Assembly: GCA_016215705.1 (NCBI GenBank)
Contig: JACRIR010000237.1
Span: forward strand, 1-32,010
Direction: 5' to 3'
From: Candidatus Poribacteria bacterium
Lineage (GTDB): Bacteria > Abyssobacteria > SURF-5
Length of the DNA: 32,010 nucleotides
The notes beneath the pieces are model-generated. The model searched no databases. It was not told the DNA's origin and was given only the letters and a program-made list of their open reading frames with translations. The position numbers were made by a program, and so were the translations under genes. This document shows, piece after piece, positions 6,050 to 13,386 of the stretch. How positions within the stretch are numbered: the stretch's first letter is position 1; every line of letters begins with the position of its first letter.

Positions 6050-8203
6050 ATGTTGTCGAAATGGCTGAAATGGGCTCTGATTGCAGTCGCTGTCGTGATC
6101 GTCGTCGCGGCCACGGCAGTCTACGTAATCCTTTCACGCTACGACTACAATGCTCTCAAGCCGAAAGTGGGTCAAACCGTGCTCGACGCTACCGGCCGCG
6201 AACTCAAAATGGGCGGCGACATCAAGCTAGATATCGGCCTGAAACCGGCCCTTTCAGTCGATAACGTAAGCTTCAGGAATGCCCCGTGGGGCTCGCGGCC
6301 TGAGATGGCTTCCGTCAAACGTCTGGAAGTGCAAGTGGCGCTTCTTCCATTGATCGGCGGTAACATCGAGTTCAAACGGCTGATCCTGCTCGAGCCCGAA
6401 ATCCTTATCGAGACCAACAAATCGGGAGAATCGAACCTCAAGTTCGAAAAGCCGCACGAAACAGCCAAACCGAAAGAGGACAAACCAGCCAAGACCGAAT
6501 TTGAGATGCCGGCCCTGACGTTCAACGACGTGCGAATCGAAAACGGACGACTCGCGTACAAGAACGCTCGCTCGGGCAAGTCTTATTCGGTTGCGCTCGA
6601 CAGCCTGAAAGCACGGTCGAGAAGCAGCAATGCGCCGGTGGAAATCGAGATCAAGGGCGCATTCAACGGTTCGTTATCCAAGGGTTCGCCCTTGAAGGGT
6701 GCGCCTTTCAATGCCAAAGGGACCATCGGCCCGATCAAGTATTTGTTCAACCGGGGCAACCCGTGGCCGGTCAAGCTGACTGCCAAAGCCGGCGGCGCTA
6801 CGCTCTCGCTTGACGGCTCAATCAAGGACGTCACGAAAGCCAGAGGAATGAACCTTGGCGTCGCGGCCGAAGGCCAGTCGGTTCGCGAAATTGCGAAGAT
6901 GGCCGGCGTCAGAGACGTGCCGGAGATGGGTCCTTTCAAACTAGACGTCAAGATTTCCGACCCTTCGGAGAAGACCTACAGACTCTCTGACCTGCAACTG
7001 TCCCTCGGGCCGAGTGATCTGGCAGGCTCAGCGGAAATTGCGCTCGCCGATGAACGCCCATTTGTGACGGCCTTGCTCAAATCGAAGAGACTCGACTTGC
7101 GCGCGCTCTCACCCGAGAGAGCCGCTGCCGGCGGCTCTGCAACAGCGACCTCGAAGCCCAAAGCGAAAAAGGACAAAGTGTTTTCTGACACACCGCTTCC
7201 ACTGGACGCTTTGCATAAGATTGGCGCAAAGGCGGAGATCAAGGCCGACCGGATATTGCTGCCACAGGCGGCTCTGGACAATGTCGCCACCTCCATTGAG
7301 ATCAAGAACGGCGCTCTTGTCGCGGAACCGGTCACTGCCTCCATCGGCGGCGGCTCTTTCAAAGGCGGTTTGGACCTGCGCGCGGGCGGCGACTCAGCCG
7401 ATTTCAGCTTGCGACTCGATGTCGCCGATTTGGACCTCGCCCGCATGCTCCGCGAGCTGAACGCAAAAGACATCATGCAAGGCAACCTGAATGCGAGCAT
7501 CGACGTCCGGGGTCACGGAAAGTCCGTGGCGGGATTGATGGGCTCGCTCGACGGCAAAACCATCACGTATATAAGCGATGGACAGATCAATAACAAGTAC
7601 GTCGATCTGCTCGGCGCAAACCTGGGTTCCGGGGTCCTTCGCTTGCTCAATCCGCTGGCTCAAAAGGAGAGCCACACCAAGCTTGAGTGCTTTGTCAGCC
7701 GCTTCGATATCAACGACGGACTTGCGGAAAGCACCGTCCTGGTCATGAATACAAACAAGATGAGCGTCCTCGGCGTTGGCAGGGTCAATCTCAAAACGGA
7801 GGGGATAGACTTTTCCCTCAATCCCTCGCCGAAGGAAGGCGCAGGCACACCGGCTACCGGACAAGTGAGCCTCAGCCTTAGCGAACTGACGAAACCTTTC
7901 AAGTTGAGCGGCACGCTTGCCAACCCGAAGCTTGCCATCGATCCGACTCAAACCGCCGTCACAATCGGTAAGGCAGCGGGTGGCGTCGCTCTCCTCGGCC
8001 CGGTCGGCGCCGCAGCAGCCTTGACATGCGAGAATGAGTGTATTACGTGCGCCGAGGCCATCGCGGCCGCGCAAAAAGGAGTGAAAATAAGACCGCAAAG
8101 CGAAACCAGCAAAATCGGAAAGACAGCCGAGGGAGTCGCGGAAGGGGCCGGGCAAGCGGTCAAAGGCGCAGGGCGCAAACTCAAACGCCTTTTCGGCAGA
8201 TAA
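6050..8203 (+). CDS. AsmA family protein
   Basis: About 717 residues. An N-terminal membrane anchor (WALIAVAVVIVVAATAVYVIL) is followed by the AsmA signature GRELKMGGDIKLDIGLKPALSV, with the NVSFRNAPWG segment, and a long beta-rich body. The C-terminal AsmA-like domain includes LDGKTITYISDGQINNKYVDLLGANL and VNLKTEGIDFSLNPSPK. AsmA-like proteins are inner-membrane-anchored periplasmic beta-groove proteins implicated in outer-membrane phospholipid transport and assembly; this is family knowledge. The tail has four cysteines (CENECITCAEA), unusual near a C-terminus, then basic residues. An ATG at 6044 sits 2 bp after GGAG; the one at 6050, 8 bp after, is preferred. This gene supports a diderm host. 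Confidence 0.9.
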   Translation: MLSKWLKWALIAVAVVIVVAATAVYVILSRYDYNALKPKVGQTVLDATGRELKMGGDIKLDIGLKPALSVDNVSFRNAPWGSRPEMASVKRLEVQVALLPLIGGNIEFKRLILLEPEILIETNKSGESNLKFEKPHETAKPKEDKPAKTEFEMPALTFNDVRIENGRLAYKNARSGKSYSVALDSLKARSRSSNAPVEIEIKGAFNGSLSKGSPLKGAPFNAKGTIGPIKYLFNRGNPWPVKLTAKAGGATLSLDGSIKDVTKARGMNLGVAAEGQSVREIAKMAGVRDVPEMGPFKLDVKISDPSEKTYRLSDLQLSLGPSDLAGSAEIALADERPFVTALLKSKRLDLRALSPERAAAGGSATATSKPKAKKDKVFSDTPLPLDALHKIGAKAEIKADRILLPQAALDNVATSIEIKNGALVAEPVTASIGGGSFKGGLDLRAGGDSADFSLRLDVADLDLARMLRELNAKDIMQGNLNASIDVRGHGKSVAGLMGSLDGKTITYISDGQINNKYVDLLGANLGSGVLRLLNPLAQKESHTKLECFVSRFDINDGLAESTVLVMNTNKMSVLGVGRVNLKTEGIDFSLNPSPKEGAGTPATGQVSLSLSELTKPFKLSGTLANPKLAIDPTQTAVTIGKAAGGVALLGPVGAAAALTCENECITCAEAIAAAQKGVKIRPQSETSKIGKTAEGVAEGAGQAVKGAGRKLKRLFGR

Positions 8204-8332
8204 AGACAAGATAATGATGAATGATGAGTGATGAAAGGAACAAGACGAAAGGGAATACGAGAGACATTATTCTGAGATTTTAATGTCAAGGGCTCACCGT
8301 TATTTGGCAAAGAGAAACCGATACACAACAAC

Positions 8333-8410
8333 GTCATTCCCGCGAAAGCGGGAATCCATGTTTCTTGGGTTCACAACACGAATCTGGATTCCCGCCTTCG
8401 CGGGAATGAC
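8333..8410. repeat. Inverted pair of ATTCCCGC/GCGGGAAT REP hairpins
   Basis: Two hairpins with identical arms (8336-8343 with 8348-8355, loop GAAA; 8388-8395 with 8400-8407, loop CTTC) are arranged head to head with GTC and GAC outer edges. Single related copies occur at 12641-12665 and 16370-16394, each beside a repeated leader module. Confidence 0.8.
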
Positions 8411-8434
8411 AAAGAGAAGAAGGAATGAGAAGCA

Positions 8435-8521
8435 GGAATGACATTAGGTGTTCGGCTTCCTTTCGTGTTTAACCATAAACCAAAAACCCGGAACCATAAA
8501 CCACTTTCTGCGAGGCGCTAT
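8435..8521 (+). promoter_or_regulatory. Leader module copy A upstream of the lipoprotein gene
   Basis: After an AATGACAT edge, this stretch carries GGTGTTCGGCTTCCTTT, two AACCATAAACC-type motifs and CTTTCTGCGAGG before the ATG. It is the most diverged of three leaders that share this order (others at 12641-12736 and 16291-16394). It includes the ribosome-binding GAGG, 6 bp from the start. Confidence 0.55.
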
Positions 8522-8824
8522 ATGAAGAGAAGGCCAGTTGACTACTTATGGAGGGTTGTCGCATTGGGCATGGTGGCGTCGGTATTAGTTGCCTGCCGTC
8601 CGAAAGTGAATCAGGAGAGTTTCGAAAAGATCAATATAGGCATGACCGAGATGGAAGTCAGGAAAACCCTGGGCCCTCCGACGGAGACGAGCGGCATAGC
8701 CATCGGAGGCTTCTCGGGCGCCTCATCGACGTGGAAGAGCAAGGACGGCGCAATCGCCATACAGTTCTTGAATGGAAAAGTTCAGGCAAAGGAGTTCTTC
8801 AAGCCCGAAAAAGAGCGGCCATAG
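8522..8824 (+). CDS. Small lipoprotein, BamE/SmpA-like (DUF3862-like)
   Basis: A 100-residue protein with a basic N-terminus, a hydrophobic stretch and a lipobox ending at Cys25 (VLVAC), so it is probably a lipoprotein. The remainder, INIGMTEMEVRKTLGPP, followed by a beta segment ending in IQFLNGKVQAKEF, matches the BamE/SmpA-like fold in which GMTxxEVxxxLGxP is the signature. It is shorter than BamE-containing proteins with extra domains, and its partner is unknown. The ATG at 8522 follows GCGAGG. It ends 25 bp before the convergent stop of the propeller/dockerin gene. Confidence 0.75.
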   Translation: MKRRPVDYLWRVVALGMVASVLVACRPKVNQESFEKINIGMTEMEVRKTLGPPTETSGIAIGGFSGASSTWKSKDGAIAIQFLNGKVQAKEFFKPEKERP

Positions 8825-8849
8825 TGGGGTGAAAGGCCTATGTGCCCGG

Positions 8850-11800
8850 TTAGTTCCCGCATGGGAACTGCGTAATCAGGCCGACGGCCTTCTGAAGAAT
8901 GAGGATTGAGTCACCCGAATTATTCAAGCTGTCGCAATTTACATCATCGCGGCAACGTTCAGAAGCGTCCGGCGGATGCGGCGGATTCCCTATTTGTAGT
9001 CCGGCGGCTATCTTGAGAGAAAGGATGGCGTCACCGGCGTTGGTATTGCCGTCATTATTGATGTCGCCCTTTTGACCGACGCAGGAAGTGGGCACGTATT
9101 CGTCCGACCCCATATCAAAACCGTTGCCCAGCGGTCTGGAATTGTCATCGATATCGTGGTCAGGGGCGCCGGCGGCCGTGCCGACGTCGACACATGGAGA
9201 GCCGAGAGCCAGATGGTAGTCGCCATCAACCCATGAGCCTCCGTCCCAGTGCCCGGATTGAACAAAGAACGGCGCGCTGTCGATGTTGCCCGTGCCCCAA
9301 TTCAGCGTGCATCCTGATTCTCTGTAGATGTCGGCTTGACCGTTCATTACGTCACTGTAATTTATGGTGACAGACGAAGGGTACGCGGCTGTTCTGAGTG
9401 ACATCTCATGTCCTTGCGGGGCGGAGTTGTCCCATAGGATGCAGTTGACCAGGATTGAGGTGGAAGACACTCCGGACGATATCCCGCCACCCAGAGTATT
9501 CGCTGCGTTGCCGCTAATGGTGCAGTTGTTGATTTGCAGCGAGGTGTCGCTGCAACTGATCCCTCCGCCGAAGTCAGCCGAGTTCCCCACTACGGAGCAA
9601 TTCGTAATAATCGGTGTGGACGGCCCGGAGCAACTGATTGCGCCGCCATAATCGGCCGAGTTTCCCCTAATCACGCAGGCAGTGATGACTGGCGACGAGG
9701 AATTGCTGGCGATGCCGCCGCCATATGCCGTGGCAGAGTTTCCACTGATTGTGCACTTCGTGATCGTTGGCGAAGAAGCATTGCAGCGAATCCCGCCTCC
9801 GTTATCAGCCGAGTTGTCTCTAATGACACAGTTAGCAATGGTTGGAGAAGACGATTCACAACTGATTCCACCTCCGACTCCTGAAGGGCGACCATGCATG
9901 ATCGTGAAACCTTCAACAAGCGAAGCGGAAGTCTCATCACTGTGGAAGTAGAATCCTCTTCCGTCGTTCTCGCAATCGATGATGCAGTTTGCCGGTCCAT
10001 TCTCCGACCGGAGGGTGATAACCTTGCCGCGAAAATCAAGGTTCTTGTTTCCCGCGCCTGTGTAAGTCCCGTCACGGACAACGATCGTATCGCCGTCGCA
10101 GGCGCCGTCAATTGCCGCCTGAATGCCGGCGTAGCTGTCCGGCACGTATATTGTCCGGGGATCAGATGACAGCCAGTACACACTTTCTCCATTGGTTGCG
10201 GCATACAGGATGCCGCTCACGGAGTCAATTGCGATTTGATTGATTTCCAATTTGCGAAGGCAGTCGTCTTTCAATCGCCACGTGAGTCCGCCGTCCAGTG
10301 ACCGATATAAGCCGGCATATGTGGTGGCAAGGATCACGTTGCGCTGTGCCGGATCAATCAGAATGTCCGTGAAAATGGTTCCCGGATAGGATTGCTGCCA
10401 GCTCGCGCCGTTGTCCGGGGAGCGGAAAATCCCCTGAACCGTCGCGGCATAAAGGACGTTACTTTGAGCATCGAAGTCCAGGGCCAGAACGCCGGCATTG
10501 ACGCCATTGAGCCGCACCCATTGCTGTTGCTGCCCACTGTAGGCGTAAACGGCGCCGATTTCGTCGGCAGTGGGAACCCACGACTTCTGATGGTCGTAGG
10601 AGGTTTCGCCGTTGGAAGTGCGGCTCGCCGCATAGAGCGGCTCGCCGGTTGCGTCCAGAATGAGGTCGGTGATACTGACAGGAAGCGTCAGGCCGGCGTT
10701 GAAATAATCCCACGTCTGCCCTCCATCTGAACTCACCAGGATGCCTTCCTCCTGAGACGCGGCATAAATCCTGGATGGATCGGCAGAAGTCGTTACGACT
10801 TTCCATACGCCCACGTTCGAGAGCAGTTGTTGGCCCGGAGGACATTCATCTGACGGGTTCGTCAGGCAATCTACGTTGGCCAGGTATACGCCGCGTTGGC
10901 TGAGGTAATTCCAAGCGGGATTGCCCGTGCCATAGAAAACCTGGCTGGAGTTGCTGAAGTCCTGCGCAAAGGACCACGTATAAAGAATATCGGAAGCCGC
11001 TTTTTGCCGTTTCCATACTGGATTGGTTCCGCCCTCGCTCACGAATATGCCGGCCTCCGCGCCGGCATAGATAACTGACAAGTATGGGGCAGGCGGATTC
11101 GGATGCGCCCAAATTGCATTCACGAGAATGGAGCTTATGCCGTTTATGATGGGCACATAGGTTACTTGACCATCGTCACTCTTATTCACGCATTCATTAC
11201 CGCCGCTGGTTGTGTAAGAAACCTTTGACCGTGTGACCGTGCCCAATCCGGGAATGTTGTTCGTAATGGCTTCCGATGCGTCAAACGCCTTTCTGAAGAG
11301 GTGGATGGATTGTCTGAACCACTGAGAGCCTCCGTTGACACTGGTGTAGAGCCCGACTCCGGCATTCTGCTCAGGTCTGGGTCTGAAGAATGGTTGCTCT
11401 ATCGAGCCTATGCTGTCATTTGCCTTTATGTTGATCACACTTGAATTATTGGGGTCCACCCCAATGAAGTAAGCAAGGGGTAACACACTCAGGGAACTCA
11501 GCTCCACTGGAAGATTCATTCGGACCCAAGTGGCGCCGGCATCCGTAGTTTCATAGACCCATGAGTCCTCAGTCCCGAGAAAAAAATGGGCGGCATCCGT
11601 CGGATGACATGCAAGAAACGTTGCCCGTAGTGCGCTCTGCGGCAGGTCTCCGTTATGGGCGACCCAGGTCCCCTGCTCACGCCGAAACACTCCTCCGCCA
11701 TAGACCATGGCCCACAGTTCACCTGCGGAGTCCCTGGAGAGCAAGACGCTCACTGGCTGATACAATGTCGTTGAAGCGATTACTATCCCGTTGTCGGAGG

Positions 11801-12335
11801 GAGTCCAATTATTGCCTCCATCTCCGCTGGAGTAAATCCAGGCCGGCGTCGGGTCCATTACAATTCCGGGGTCACTGATGCCGGCATACAGATTCCCCTG
11901 CGAATCATTCTCGAGAGCGGAAATCGGCACGTATACGCCAGGGGCTTCCTGGGGCAGTCCATTGCTGCACACCTCCCATGTGTTACCGCCATTGAAGCTT
12001 CTCCACACGCCTCGAGAAGTCCCTCCTATGAATATATTTTGGAAATTCTGAGGATTGAACACTAGGCATGTCACGGAATTTCCCCGCATCATATCCGACG
12101 TGTATACGGCCCCCCATGTTGCGCCGCTATCCGTGCTCTTGTGGATGCCGCGGAATCCATAGACGAATAATGTCTGCCGGTCGAGCGGGGATATCTTGAG
12201 TTCAAACCGGTCGCCGCCATAGGGACCGATCGACACCCATTGATTCGCCGCCCGACTCTCTCCGCCAATCAATGACATGGCCACAAGGGTTGCCACTGCG
12301 ATGCGAGCCAGGAACAGCTTTCTAGGTAATAGCAT
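8850..12335 (-). CDS. Secreted multidomain protein: BNR-like propeller, beta-helix, dockerin
   Basis: About 1161 residues with a signal peptide (IAVATLVAMSLIGGESRA). The first half (about residues 30-730) has repeated SxDGGxTW or SxDxGxxW blades (STDSGATWG, SFNGGNTWE, SSDGGQTWD, SPDNGASWQ, SLDGGLTWR) of a sortilin/sialidase-like beta-propeller. Next, about 740-1040 is a right-handed parallel beta-helix, with DSYAGIQAAIDGACDGDTIVV and about six GGGI or GGAI coils (NSADNGGGI, NSADFGGGI). The C-terminus holds two dockerin-like calcium loops, GDINNDGNTNAGD and DVNCDSLNNSGD. The dockerin suggests attachment to a cohesin partner on the surface. No enzyme active site is evident; adhesion or polysaccharide binding is inferred. 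The ATG at 12335 has AAGG 9 bp upstream; one at 12344 is possible. Confidence 0.85.
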   Translation of the reverse strand: MLLPRKLFLARIAVATLVAMSLIGGESRAANQWVSIGPYGGDRFELKISPLDRQTLFVYGFRGIHKSTDSGATWGAVYTSDMMRGNSVTCLVFNPQNFQNIFIGGTSRGVWRSFNGGNTWEVCSNGLPQEAPGVYVPISALENDSQGNLYAGISDPGIVMDPTPAWIYSSGDGGNNWTPSDNGIVIASTTLYQPVSVLLSRDSAGELWAMVYGGGVFRREQGTWVAHNGDLPQSALRATFLACHPTDAAHFFLGTEDSWVYETTDAGATWVRMNLPVELSSLSVLPLAYFIGVDPNNSSVINIKANDSIGSIEQPFFRPRPEQNAGVGLYTSVNGGSQWFRQSIHLFRKAFDASEAITNNIPGLGTVTRSKVSYTTSGGNECVNKSDDGQVTYVPIINGISSILVNAIWAHPNPPAPYLSVIYAGAEAGIFVSEGGTNPVWKRQKAASDILYTWSFAQDFSNSSQVFYGTGNPAWNYLSQRGVYLANVDCLTNPSDECPPGQQLLSNVGVWKVVTTSADPSRIYAASQEEGILVSSDGGQTWDYFNAGLTLPVSITDLILDATGEPLYAASRTSNGETSYDHQKSWVPTADEIGAVYAYSGQQQQWVRLNGVNAGVLALDFDAQSNVLYAATVQGIFRSPDNGASWQQSYPGTIFTDILIDPAQRNVILATTYAGLYRSLDGGLTWRLKDDCLRKLEINQIAIDSVSGILYAATNGESVYWLSSDPRTIYVPDSYAGIQAAIDGACDGDTIVVRDGTYTGAGNKNLDFRGKVITLRSENGPANCIIDCENDGRGFYFHSDETSASLVEGFTIMHGRPSGVGGGISCESSSPTIANCVIRDNSADNGGGIRCNASSPTITKCTISGNSATAYGGGIASNSSSPVITACVIRGNSADYGGAISCSGPSTPIITNCSVVGNSADFGGGISCSDTSLQINNCTISGNAANTLGGGISSGVSSTSILVNCILWDNSAPQGHEMSLRTAAYPSSVTINYSDVMNGQADIYRESGCTLNWGTGNIDSAPFFVQSGHWDGGSWVDGDYHLALGSPCVDVGTAAGAPDHDIDDNSRPLGNGFDMGSDEYVPTSCVGQKGDINNDGNTNAGDAILSLKIAAGLQIGNPPHPPDASERCRDDVNCDSLNNSGDSILILQKAVGLITQFPCGN

Positions 12336-12372
12336 GGAAGGCATCCTTATAAAATTTCATGCTGACAGGTGA

Positions 12373-12402
12373 ATTATATATCATCAAGCATGAATTTGCC
12401 AA
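12373..12402 (-). promoter_or_regulatory. Promoter of the propeller/dockerin gene
   Basis: TTGGCA (12402-12397), an 18-bp spacer and a perfect TATAAT (12378-12373). Transcription would start near 12366, leaving a short leader of about 25-30 nt. It sits correctly relative to the gene start. Confidence 0.6.
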
Positions 12403-12580
12403 ATGGCGCGTAGCGCAATCAACGCCAGACGCGCTTGCCGTGACGAATTCTTGTTTGTGGCCGACTCAATCTGTCCCCCGGATTCAGCATCCATGGCCCT
12501 ATCCTTTTGTAGCGTATCCGACTTGACTCGCACCGGCTATTCTCCTATTCTACTCCTGCCAGCTTTTCTTTAGGAGCACC

Positions 12581-12603
12581 TGATCACGCCTTTGGCGTGA
12601 TTA
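12581..12603. repeat. Short hairpin ATCACGCC-TTT-GGCGTGAT
   Basis: Eight-base perfect arms (12583-12590 and 12594-12601) with a three-base loop lie between divergent genes. It is not placed as a terminator for any gene. The rest of 12403-12640 shows nothing I can support. Confidence 0.5.
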
Positions 12604-12640
12604 ATTCTGGAAGAGACGAGATGGCTTTTGGCGGGTGAAT

Positions 12641-12736
12641 GGATTCCCACTTTTGCGGGAATGACATGCGGTGTTCAGTTTCCCGAGGTTCAACCATGAA
12701 CCCTAAACCATGAACCGAGTTTCTCAGGAGGATATT
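12641..12736 (+). promoter_or_regulatory. Leader module copy B (REP hairpin to RBS) upstream of the PPC gene
   Basis: Order of parts: half-degenerate REP hairpin ending GGGAATGACAT, a short linker with GTTCAG, GGTTCAACCATGAACCC, then CTAAACCATGAACCGAG, TTTCTCAGGAGG and the ATG. Copy C on the other strand (16291-16394) repeats the same parts in the same order, including GAACCGAGTTTC and AGGAGG. Confidence 0.65.
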
Positions 12737-13174
12737 ATGAACGTCATGTCGCGCGAGGGCAGCGTCGAAGTGATTGTCGTCGGAATGGGGCCTGGGGAAT
12801 TGCTTCTCGAATCAATCATGAATGCGATTCGTGAACGCGACATTCGCAACGGCGTCGTGGTTTCGGGCATCGGCACGTTGAAGACTTGCCGCATGCACTA
12901 CATCAAACACACGGATTTTCCGCCGGAGGACGCGATTTTCAAACTCGAACAGCCGCTGGAGCTCTTAAGCGTCAGCGGAGTAATAGCCGACGGCGAGCCG
13001 CACCTTCATGCGGTGGTCTCGCATGCCGACCGCGAGGCGCAAGGCGGGCACGTCGAGCCGGGTTGTGAGGTTGCCTATCTTGCCGAGATTGTCATTCACA
13101 AATTCAATGATCTCGAGATGAAGCGCCATTTTGATGAGAAGAGGAGAATAAAGCTGCTGGGGCCAAGAAGATAA
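12737..13174 (+). CDS. PPC/DUF296 domain protein
   Basis: A 145-residue single-domain protein matching the PPC (DUF296) fold: an early GxGELLLESI, VVVSGIGTLKTCRMHY, then LELLSVSGVIADGEPHLHAVVSHAD and GGHVEPGCEVAYLAEIVI. The histidines in PHLH and GGH are the usual metal-site residues of bacterial and archaeal members, which form trimers. In plants the domain accompanies AT-hooks; free-standing prokaryotic members are often called DNA-binding, but I see no DNA-binding motif. The ATG at 12737 follows AGGAGG by 6 bp; an upstream ATG at 12710 lies within the repeated leader. It shares that leader with the convergent molybdoenzyme gene, which hints at common regulation. Confidence 0.85.
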   Translation: MNVMSREGSVEVIVVGMGPGELLLESIMNAIRERDIRNGVVVSGIGTLKTCRMHYIKHTDFPPEDAIFKLEQPLELLSVSGVIADGEPHLHAVVSHADREAQGGHVEPGCEVAYLAEIVIHKFNDLEMKRHFDEKRRIKLLGPRR

Positions 13175-13202
13175 AGAAGACGAACGGGCCTTGCTGTCGT
13201 CT

Positions 13203-13249
13203 CCCTTAATTCGGGGACACCTTGCGGCAAGGTGTCCCCGAATTAAGGG
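13203..13249. repeat. 47-bp perfect REP palindrome (GGGGACAC core)
   Basis: Perfectly self-complementary about position 13226, with outer arms CCCTTAATTC and core GGGGACACCTTGC. It lies between convergent genes and could fold in either transcript, but there is no T-run. Its near twin at 16400-16446 has the same outer arms, so the two flank the molybdoenzyme gene. Confidence 0.9.
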
Positions 13250-13386
13250 TTTCTTGCACACCTAATCCTGCCGCAGGCGGGGTGGGGTGCTCAGAATGAC
13301 AAGGCCGATGGACCTCTAAACCAGAATTCCGTTCCGGCAAAACGCCCCCTAGATTGTTCCCTCCTCGTTGTCACCCCTTCCCCCCT

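Noticed and set aside
13203-13249. Rho-independent terminator between convergent genes
   Set aside because: The stem is strong but no T-run follows on either side, and it belongs to a dispersed REP family. It may still impede transcription.
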